64,000 nucleotides of DNA from Populus alba (Eukaryota > Streptophyta > Magnoliopsida > Malpighiales > Salicaceae), in assembly GCF_005239225.2 (NCBI RefSeq), contig NC_133288.1:7087035-7151034 (forward strand). Reading direction: 5' to 3'. Below are positions 1 through 12,000 of this stretch, one piece after another (positions within the stretch are counted from its first letter, which is position 1; the number at the start of each line of letters is the position of its first letter). A program made the position numbers and the translations under genes. The notes below the pieces were generated by a model. The model ran no database searches and was not told where the DNA came from. It saw only the letters and a list, made by a program, of their open reading frames with translations.

Positions 1-3000
1 AGCATGTTTTGCTGCAACAAGCTTGGAAGCAACCACTTCTCCCAAGGACTGACTAGATGCAGGGAGACAATTGCATGAAACAGCACAGTCCATGAAAGCA
101 GTGTCAAAAATAGGTACGTTGCACTGGTTCAGCAGTGACAACAGCCAAGGATACCTATTTTTGGCTACTTCAAAAGCAGCAATGTAAGACTGGACTGATT
201 CTGATTCAGATTCAGATTCAGATTCAGATTCAGGGGTATGATTTGTGGACAATCCAGTCATATCAATTCCTGTGCTACCTGCATCCACAATACCATCTCC
301 AGATGATGTTTGTTTAATGGGAGGAACAAAGACCAGATGACGCTCCTTTACACGGCATAAGATGGGCCTCCCAAGAAAAGCAGGAATTAGAGGCCAATCA
401 GAAAAGAGTGAGAGGTCTCCCGAAGACGCACCAAAACACTTCCAAAACAACCTTAACCATTCATGAGAAGGACCCCCTTCACCACCAGAACTCGAAGTAC
501 TCTCCCATGAAAACCATGGAACCATATTTGACCCCGTTACATTATTCACCCAGTTCTCATGAAAAAGTAATTTCATATGACTTGCCAGTAAGTGGAGAGA
601 GAAACTCTTCAGTCTTAATAAGGTTTGTATGGCATTTCTTGAGAATATATCAAACAGTAAAGATCTATCCAGTACTTTTGGATGGATGAACTTTGCTGCC
701 AAAGACATCATCAACGCCTGTTGATCCTTGTTCCCAAACCAAAGCTCAGTTACCCCAAACCTAGTTAAATGATTAGTTGCAGTTGGGCATGGTAACCCTT
801 TAAGCTCAGCAGCTATTGATAGAATCTTTGGATCTACATTTGCACCAATGCCATCTAAAATGGTATTCCGCTGAATTAAAGGCCCTCCAGCCCTGCCAAT
901 ATCTTCAACAACTCCCCGGCCAAAATCAAATAAAGCCTTCCCCAAACTTGTCACCATTTCAAGAGCATCTCCTGAACTGTCTGCACTCTGAGCAGATGAG
1001 CCATGAAAACTCCGTAGATTAGGCAATGATGATAAAGCAACACTGCTGCTTGCTTCACTAGTTGCTCTATGCATGGTACTGGAGTTGAGAGAGTTCAGTG
1101 TTGTATCATCTCTATCAAAACCAGATGATCCTGGAAACTCGATATCAGATAAGCAGTACTCAAGAACATCCACGTAGGTATCAACTGATCGAAGAACAAT
1201 AGAAGTTGATGACATCTTAAGAAGATCCCTAACCATTTTAGGTTTTATTTCTCGAACTGTAACCCCCACTGCTTGAATTTCTGTCACCAACTCCCATGGT
1301 ACAGAAAACACTGGATAATGTTCCTTCACAAAGCCACACACAGTAGCTGGAAGTAAACTATCACCCACTCCATTCCCAGGCTGTGAAAGAAACATACCCT
1401 CTCCACTCTTAACCAGGTTTCCTGTGTACAGCTGCCACAAAGGAAGATCAGCAACCCGAGCATAGAATGGCCTTATTACTTCTTCAATCAGGCATCCCCA
1501 ATCTGCTTTAGGCACTTCTGTCGATACTAAGGGTTCTCCAGGTTGATTAACCATCGCAAGCCCAGTAGACCTAGGCCAGAAGGAATACATTAGATCACCA
1601 TATGCCTTCAAAGACAAAGAAACTGCACAACCTGCACTTGATTCAATAGCTGAAGTCAAAGGATCTTTTCTTAATTTTTGCATTTCCACCACCATTTCTA
1701 TGTAGGAATCACGAACACAGGACATCAATTCTTTGTTCCAAGCTTCAATCAACTGATCTCCAGCATCTGCCTGTGCTTCTGAAGCTACCTTCTTCTGGTA
1801 CTTAAAGAGAGAACGACCACTATTATGACGCACAAGGAAACATCCAAGGACAGTGACAGGTAGTGCTATACTACCAGATAAAGGAAGAGGGGACATGACA
1901 GAGCTCTTTGGAAATAGATCACCAGGACATCCATCTCTTGAAATATGTGCTGCAACTCCCGCAACGGGGGTCAAGTTGTATGCAAGATATCGCCTAAGTG
2001 AAACAATGCAAAACAACAATCAGGTTTCAGTCCAACAGATTTCATTTTATATAACTTAGGCAAAAGGGAGGAGGGGAGACTATGCTCCAGCTGATAATGA
2101 TGAAATTACTATGCGTTAATGGATAAGATTGCCAAAAGAAAATTTCTACCTTTGCAGAAGTTCCCGGAAATATCCAAATTAAATTAAAAAGACATGAAAC
2201 AAATTTATATAAAACAATGCTTCGATTTTCACCTTCGATTTTCAAATGCAGCAGTTGATCAAAAACAAAAGTGTTAGAAGAATTTTGCACCTAGCATACC
2301 TATCAAGAGCCATATTTCTTGTTTGCCCGGAACCCAGGCTAAGCACAACAAGCCATCGATCAACAACTCTAGCAGATCCTTGGTATAAATTTACATCTAT
2401 CACATGCAGTTTAACCGCAGCATTTGAGCTACTAAATAACCTTGATAATTGAAATTTCCTCCACTTCTTTTCCGAAAATGGATTCCTCAAGGTAGCAGAT
2501 GATAAATCAACAGAAACTGAATAGTCCTGGCAAGGTTTGGCATGGCCTTCATCCCATGTGTAGAGAGACACCTAAGAAAATGTATTCAGTGTTTCTAGAT
2601 GTCAATTTAGGGTTTACTGGGAAAAATATTAACAAAATGGAAAAAAGAAAAATTAAATCTATATAACAAAAATTGCAGATTTAATTTTATACAATCAAAA
2701 TTACAAAGCAGCTACAATTTCCTTCAATCTCTGAATAATTATAGGCGTGCATTTATGTTTAAATGTTATTGCACCTAAGGTTGTAAAGACAACTGCCAAT
2801 TCCCACGTCAAGTGAACTGTGAAGGCAATGATTGGTAATCCAACATGGGTAAGGTCTTCCCCATTTCATTCTGATCCTATTGCTTTGGGCAGCTCTTCAC
2901 TGTTGGATATCACCAATACAGCCATTTGAACAGGGTCCCGCAAATTTTGGAGAAAAAAACCAGACAAGCCTACGCTTAGTAAGTAAGCTTGAGCCACGTG

Positions 3001-6000
3001 AAAGGTTGCTTTTCTAATGAAGACAGTGATTGGTAATCCAACAAGGATATCGGAAGAAAACTCTCACTAACCAAATGATGATGACAATGATGATGATGAG
3101 TGATGACAATTGCAAGTATATCATAACATTCATAAATTACCATCTCTTAACTCAACCAAACAAGGATCCAATTCCAGAACATGATATCTTCTGATACCTC
3201 TCAGTATCCAAACGAAGATCATTTTCAGAACATGATAAATTTTCATGGATGCCAATGTTTATCTACAAGCCCTGAATGGGGTAAACCAATGATCAGGGAC
3301 GATACCAAATCATTATTCCAGTTGAAGATTACTTGTGATTCAATTGTCTTGTTTCACCTGTATGATTTAATTGATTTCTTAAGTAAATAATTGCATGATG
3401 TATGAGCTCCTTGAGCAAAAACTAAATGTCCCTGCAATTCCACCTTCTCCATACATGGCAGAAGGTTACATAATATGATCCAAAGACAGGAATTGGTTGA
3501 CATAAATCATGGTTCATTATTGAATACAAAAGAACAAAGAACAATTAAAAATATTTCCAGAGTAAAGTTTGCAACTAACCACTGAAAGCACACAAAATCA
3601 TAACTGGCTAAACTAGAATTAATACCTCCAAAACTGACTTTAAGAAAATAAGTGTTCTGGATGCATGCTCCATAAATCGATCACATATTTGCTTTACTCT
3701 CTTCAATCCCAGTTCAAGTCCATCCCTAAGGCATTCTGATGATAGAGGCATGCGGATAATGGTAGAATCTAATGATGACCATGGCATGCCTTCACCAATT
3801 AACATAGGTTTAAATTGATCACAAAAACGCTCAGTCAAATTAGTACCTGGTACCACATGAACACACAAAGTCAAAATAGAATTTTGCTTGCTTCACATTT
3901 CTCTTCCTAAAAGTGGTATGTGCTTGAAATCAAATTTAAAACAAAAGGAAACATCTTAAAAAGGATAAAGCGGGGTTGGGGACATCCATGAGCAAAGCAG
4001 TAAAAAACACTATATCAACCTAGCCTACTCTGTGAATAAACAAAATACCTGCCAATGAAAACATTTTTGCAGCTGGAGCATGACTTGAAGGTGCACCAAG
4101 TGCTAGACCACAAGGATCAAACATGTAAAAGTAGCCACCAGAAATAATGGACAGAAGATTAGATACAAAGTAACAGCTAAGAAGTCCCAGCCCATAATTA
4201 ACTGTATCACCCCGAAGTCTCCATGGAGGGAGAAGCTGGAGGCTGCCTACTTCCTCTCTATTCAAGCTGACGCCTTCCAAAATGGCAACTAGAGCAGGCC
4301 CTTGAAATTCACCTGCACAAACCACAATTCTGAAACCAATCCTCCGAGAAATGCTCCAATGCACAACAATAATAAGCCTAGACAAAAATTCAGGCAATAT
4401 AAAAACAAAATGGGTGGACAGTTTAGTGATATATTTGCTCATGTATTAGTAATGGGCTAGATTTGTTAAATTGGGGAATTTACAGTTCTAACTTCTAAAT
4501 CTATTTGGAATGCGTATAATGTTTAGGTTTGGATATGGCAGAAAATAATGACTCTGCCTGATAAATCAATGAATTGGAGAGATCAGGCTTCATATTTTTG
4601 GAGACAGGCTAAATATTGAGATTTAAGTTTTGTTTGCATGGTTGAATGCGCTTCTTTCGTTCTTTCTTTCCTTCCTTCTTTCTTTCTTTTTGTTTTCTTT
4701 GCATGTTTTAGTTATTGGAGAAAATGCTGGTGTCTAGAAATATATAAATTGTTTTGGGTTTGTAGATGGTGCTTTATGTAAGAGATGAAGAATATGCAAA
4801 AGTTGAGGTTTGCATGGGCACAATGATGCGATGAGTTTAAAGGCTGAATAGCATGGGAAAAGGAGGGAACTCGGCAGAAGCCAGGTTGCCTTGAGCAATA
4901 ACTCAAGGCACCATGGCGATAAGATTTGGGGAAAGTTAAGACGAATTAAGAGCCCCGAATTAAGAGCCCATAAGTGAAGAAAGCAAACACATACCAAGCA
5001 CCCATGTCTTCAAAACCCCAAGCAATTTGAAAAAATATAAAATTTTCTTTGAATAATACAGATGATGCAGCAAAGAGTTCCGAGGATGTTCAAGAACACA
5101 TACCTAAATTGTGCTGCAGCAAAGAGTTCCGAGGATGTTCCCTCTTGTCAAAGATCAAGTGTAGCTTTTTAGCTTTGCAGCAATCTGCCACCTCAAGAAG
5201 ATCAAACAACAAAAAATCATTGTTTCCATACAAAGCTAAAAGTTCATTTAATTTAGCGAAGTCCATGCATGGCAGATCTTTAGTCATATCATCATCTACC
5301 AAAGAGAGGCATCGAAGTGATTTCACCCCTAGTCTGTTTGCCAGATCATTGCTGATGCTTGGATGTACAAAATGCTTCTCAATCAGAGTGTTGTTTTCTA
5401 TCCATGGTGCATCATTGTAAACAAGATCCCCAGCACACATCAGAACTCCAGAAGAATCTGGAATCAGCAATACTGAATTAGAAGCCTCAAGCATTGGCTT
5501 GTCTGAGAAACAGTCTGCGACAGCTTCAAGGACACGATGAACAAAACTTAGCTGATCAGTTGATAGGGGAAAGCCTTTCACATTATTTTGTAAGCGCTGC
5601 AGCACATGAAAGTAATCCCAAATATCAAAACTGAGTCTTACACCTAATCCCAAGAGCAATTCTCTAAAATCTGATATCTCTGATGGGACAACATACAAAT
5701 ATGGGGTAAATTTAACTGGTGAATCAAATGCAAGTACATGTGGGGGTACAAAATCATCACCGATCCAAACCCAAGAAACACCGCTAAGAGCTGATTTCAT
5801 CAGTGTGAAATCATCAGTACCAACATATTCTTGTAATCTGGAATAAAGTGCCAGAATTCCATTCTGCACTGCATCATTAAAATCAGGTCCTATAGAAGAC
5901 CCCAGCTTAAGCTGCTCATAGGACTTGGATAGCTCAGTCAATTGCATAGTTAAAACATTTATGTCAGGACAATCCATCCAACCAAGTTTGTGTTGTAGAT

Positions 6001-9000
6001 ACAGGGAGTCGCAATCACCATCTAGTACATGCATTGTGCAGGACACTACCCACATTTGAGATTTAGGTCTCACGTTGCTCGGTGATGCTACTTGGCTATT
6101 AGAATTTAACCATGGTAGTCCTTGTAGAGGTGGATGAACACAAACAGGGCACCAAGATATGGCCTTCATTTCAGACCAAAATTCTTCTTCTGTTTTATCA
6201 TCAATCAAGTTGGCTAAGAAATAGTCAATCTCCAGGTCATCTATAAACTGATCCTTATCTCTCTCAGGAGAGTCAAGATATGCAAGATCACTGTTCCAGT
6301 CGCTGCTATTCTGACATAAAACAGTTTTCTGAAATTCATTGCGGTTGCATTCTCCCTCCTCAGCTGAGAGCTTATGTGCAAGAGCATTCAAAAGGGCAAC
6401 CAACTTCCTTCCATAACTCAGTGTTTCCGAGTCCCTAGATTCATGCAACATTGAAACTGATCTAGCACAATCAAGAAAACCAGTAAAACCCAGATTCTTT
6501 TTAAGTCCAAGTTTAACTAGGGTCTCCAGTGTTTCAGGATCTGAGAATTCATTAGAAGGAAAAAATGCTTCTCTATGAAGCACCTTTCGTAGCTGGGGAA
6601 TACGAGGATCATAGAGCCTGCAAAAAACATTGCAGAAAAACAAAACTATCATATGGTAAAAATTAAGCTGCAAGTAGAGGGGATAGAATTGCTAGTTTAT
6701 TAAGCTACTAGTCTGCAAAAATTAGCCCAAAACTTTAAGCTTTTCTTTTGGATAAAAATATGATTTGAGAAAAAGTAGCGATACTTACAATGACAACAGA
6801 TCATACAGCAAGCAAGAGCCAGCTATAAATTACAAGTGGCCAATTGTACTATACTGTTGTTAGGAGTAATATAATCAATATATAATGCATAAAATGGGGA
6901 ACCAACTAAATCAGTGACATAATATGAATAGTTTGATCATCAAAAAGCCTGCTTAAGATATTAACAACTTGTACTCGTAGATATATGAATATACATCTCA
7001 TATCCGTGATTGGAAAAATACATACCTTGATGGCTGTTGCCATGATCCATTGGCTGCCAAAACAAAAGGTGTCATGGAAAGTGCAGATTTGATGGAAATA
7101 TCATCTTCAATCAAAAGCTTCACATCATGTAGAATAGCTGTAAGAGCCCCCTGATGTGAGATAAATTCTGACATTCGATTGAGTACATAAACTTTGTAAA
7201 ATTCCACTCTTGAAGGCTCTTTGATCTCTAAATACCTTCTTAGAATAATTCTATCTCTCTCGGAATCAGCACGAACAAAATCATCATCCAAGAGATCATC
7301 CCGAACACCATCTGGTTTAAGCCATTGGTTAGGTTTGCACAGACTAACAAGTTTTCTACTTTTGTATGCCTCGAACATAGGAAGATGTTTGATGATTTCA
7401 ATATGGATGTCAGTCATGCTCTCTTCAGAGAACCACTTGGACTGGAGAACAAAACTCCGTAATTCATGCAACTCCCCTTCTGATGCATCATTAAAAAGCC
7501 CCTCGATGTTCTCTGGTTTACCGGCAAGTGCCAGAAATGCATTTAAGATGCCTGCTGCTGTTGGGGGCTGTACAAAATTTTCCAGCTTTGAATGTTCTAT
7601 TGGTAAGTCATGCCTCAAGAAGAGACATCCTACTTTCAATAACAAAGACAACATGTTCTCACTCCACCCATCATCTTTGACCACATTTGAATTTGGAACT
7701 AACTGCAAAAGAATATTGTCTCCAACTGGCAATATTGGCCACTTTGCAAATATTAATAGGTCATCACAACATGAATTCAGATAGCTCCACAACAATCTTA
7801 TCCATTCTAAGCTTGGGTGGCCCTGATGACCGGGAGTCCAAACAACCTTACTAGAGAGCTGCCATTCTGCTGGAAGTAATTTCAAAAAGAGTTTCTCGAG
7901 CAAACTGCAAGACAAAAAAGAAATATTTGACTTCTCGCTCTCAGCTAAATCACATAACTTTCCAAAAACAGCTTCTGGAATTTCAAGATCCACAAGTTGG
8001 TGGGGAACTGAACCCTTGAGGAGACCATATTCATCCCCCCGGGCAATATAAATTCTTTCACCAGTCCCATTCTTTTCAAATGTAGCAAATGAACCATCAG
8101 ATAGAGGTAATAGTGGTAAGCCATACAAACTATCAACCTGCACAGGAACTTGTAAATCAAGTAAACAATATTCAAGGGTCACAATCATGCCACCTCTGTC
8201 CTTGAATCCACGTCTCCGCCGAATCAGCAGAGTCATTAAAAACTGAGGGGTCAGAAAGTTCAATGATGAGCAGGCCTCCATAAATTGCTCTACAAGTGGC
8301 TGGGAAACACTCACCAGAGGTAGACCGGCATCTGATAGTGCTTCTACAAGCTCATGTACCTTATGAAATGTATAATCAGGAAACAGTGCTTGTTTGGCTG
8401 ATATCCACTGGCCTTCTCTAGCTTTTGTAAATAATACACGAAGACCAGATTCAGCAATAAAAATGTATAGCTTCCGCACCATTGATGCCCAAGGTTCCAA
8501 TCCTGTTTCCATTGGCCAATATGAAAAAAATAAATCACATGGGCCAATCTCTGATGCAATTTTTTCTAGCAAGTAACCATAAGCAGGGGCAGCAACATCT
8601 TCAAGAATGTAAATATTCCAGTCTGATCTTTTTTTTCCACCCCCTGCCATGTCGTTACCAAACCAGATGTCCCTCCTGTTGGATGACAATGCAAAGTAGG
8701 AATTAATATGAGCTGGAAGACCAGTACTGATAGGAAGTGGCAGAAAGCAGAAGGCACGGCCTTCGAAGTTCTTCCTATTTTCAATGGAAGTTGTAGAAAC
8801 TTGAAACGTTTCAGAAGTACAAGCACCCTCAATGTTTGAGATGTCACTTAATTCCCCATCCATCACCTTGACAGTGTGTATATAAGCAGCAACAGAAGCC
8901 CAGGGAATTGATTCATGAGAATCATTAGCAACTGCAGAGAAGCTCTTAGCACGAACACTGCCCAAGCACTCACCAGTTATCCAACAATGAGACATGACAC

Positions 9001-12000
9001 CAGATAAATTTTTCTCTGTCACCACAATCTTCTGACATTTGTGAGGCAGATTTTTATCCACAGACTTGCTCAATATTTTCAGCAACTGATCTTTATCCAG
9101 TCCACTATACTGACTTCCATTGACAAAGCTAAACATATCATTCACAGCACCTGGTTCCATTTCAGGCTCAGTTATGCAATTTCGTTGCACACGGTGTAGG
9201 AGTTGCATTTCAGAACCATTCCCTTCCTTCACAAAAAGAGAGATATTTTTCACATTGCGTAGAAAAAGCAAAGCATCAGAAACAACCCCGGAGAAAGAAG
9301 CAAAGAGGGACATGACATCTTCTGGTGCATATCCTTCTTTCTTTATCAGACTACGCCTAGCAACAGTAGAGCTCCTAAGGGGGAAACGGAAGAGGGTGCC
9401 GGGAAATGGATGCTGCAAATCACATCCAAAGTGTAGAAATGGAGAAAACTGATCTGGAAATTGTTCCAAGATCTTTCTCCCTGTGAACTTAATTCGTAAG
9501 CCAGGGTGTGAAGGAGAAATGCCAGGTAAATTACAGGCATGAGGATCAAACATAACAACATTTTCCCCAGAAACAAATGTTGGAATATCTGTAAAGTGAT
9601 AGACACAATTAAATCCAAGTCCAAATCTTCCAATTGCAAAAGGTTTTTCTAGTTTGCTTTCTTGACCAATACGCGAGATTGCATAAAGATCTTGTGAACT
9701 GAACACTGAGTTGTTGAAACAATACAATGCAGGACCTTGCCAATCAGCCATTTCAGGAGACAGAACAGATGAAGTGCCATACTGAGTTTTATCCAAAAGA
9801 AATATCACCTCAGAAGCTCCAGCATCCTCAGCATTCTGAACCAGCTCGAAAAGAATCCCAGGCCCATCAGCATACATCTCAAGTATATGTTTAAGTCTCG
9901 TTGTTAACGCTTCATGCTGTCCAAAGGCTTCAGCAGCACCAGATAAACTCAAGTTCATTGAATCAGAACTCTCTGCAAGCAAGATCCTACGAAGTGAGCA
10001 CACACCGAGCTTCTCAGCTACTTCATTAGAGATGTTCCCATGGACAAATTTATGAACTGCTCTCTTCGCATGTAAGGCCACAGTAGATGCACCACCAAAT
10101 GAACTGTCAGAATTATCTGAGCCAAGCAACCAGGGGGCATCATTATAAACTAGATCTGTGGCAGGGAATAGTCTTCCTGAAACATCTGGTAAATAGATCT
10201 TGACTTGTTCATGAAACTGGACTTCAGCCAGATGCTGAACAATCAGTATGGCTGCCCTAATTTCCTGTGCATCCAGAGGAGAGGAACCTTTTCTCACAGC
10301 CATTCTGCCCAAAATATTTGCATAATCCATAGGCTTAAAATATTCTCGAATGTCGAGCTCCAAAAATAATTCTTTGAAAACAGCCAGATCCATGGGTATA
10401 ACACGTATATAAGGAGCCAAGTGAAGAGGACCATCGAGAACAACCTCATCTGCAGTAGCAAAACCATCTCCCACCCATATCCAACGAGATCCTTCTAGAA
10501 CAGCCTTCACAATATCCATCTCATCCGAACCAATCAAGCTTGTCATTATTGAGTATATTTTTGGCATTTCCAAGGCTAATTCCTGCCGAAGCACCTGATC
10601 AGTCACAATCTCATTGTTCTTTCCAAGCTCTAGTAACTGGGCAGCAATTGCACTGCCTCCAGGTGGAGACAACCATCCAAGATTGTATGATAATGCAGTG
10701 GAAGAGCATTCTCCATCCAGTATCCTCATGCTAGCTGAAACAAGCCATAAGTCTGCCTGTAATCTTACAAGCTTTGGAGGAGCAACCATGGATGTCACAA
10801 TAGGCCATGGTAAAGTTTTGAAAGGAGCAGTAACCATTACTGGACACCAACAAATCATCCGCAGATCATTCCAGAACTTTTCAAGGTCAGATTTCAAGCC
10901 ACGAGGCCTAAATGCAGTAGCAGCTCGTGAAAAAATTCTGTTCACAGTTCTTTCATCATCATTTAATTGGTTGGGTAGCCACTTCATTGCATTTACTTCT
11001 AAGTAGGATAGAAGCACTTTGCCTCTAGAATGTGCTTTTTGCTGATCCTCATGCATTAGTCGTTCCACTTGTCGAGCACTTTCTATCACTGTCTCAGGAG
11101 AAGCAGTTGTTCTGAGACCCAAACCATGTAGCATGTCCAAAATGTTAGGTTCTTGGAAAGCACCACAAGGGAAGCTATCAGATTCTTCTAATAAATCCCA
11201 TAACTCTTCATTACGAGGATCATATAGCACTGAAGGATGCTTCAGAGTACCACTAAATGTTGGCACAAATTCCAAATTTCTCAAACATTCCCTGAAAGAT
11301 GCATCCTCAACGCAAAGCTGTGGCAAATTTTGCAGAACAGAAAGCATGGTTCTGTCTCGAACTTCAGGTTGCAAGATTCTAACATTATTGAACACCTGCT
11401 GCCGGTAGAAGTGTGCCTTCCCCATTCTCTCAACTCCATAATACCTTAACAAAATATCTTCTTCTATATTTGAGGAGCTTGCAATAAACTCATGGCCCAA
11501 AAAATTATCAGGAACTTCTAAAGGAGGTAAGTACTTTTCAGGATTTTCTAAATCAGAGAAAATGGCACCTTCAACAGATCCTTCACCATGAACTCTATAA
11601 ATGGGAAGCCTCCTGCAATTCCTTATGATGAATCCATCAATGCAATCTCCCATGTACCACTTTGGAGCAAGAAGAAACCCACGAAGCTCATCTCTGTCTT
11701 CGGGTCTCAAATTGTCAAATGAAGTTTGTGCTATGCCACCAGCTGAAGACACAACATCAAAAATTGATTCCACTACCCCTGCACAATCAGCATCACACAC
11801 ATAAAGCGACAAATCTGGATGTTCAACTCCATAAGCAGGATTGAGTATCTTGCATTCAATCTTAACAAGGATATCTCGGATAAAAACAGGAAGTTTATCT
11901 GCATTAATTAGTTTCGACTGTCTAGAAGGCCTGTACAGATGTCCAGTTGTGGATGGCAAGATTGGCCAATCTCCAAACAAGGATAATTTTTCACAATGAT

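Noticed and set aside
197..234. Regular short repeats as a possible CRISPR-like array
   Set aside because: Simple hexanucleotide repeat without spacers, inside a plant coding exon.
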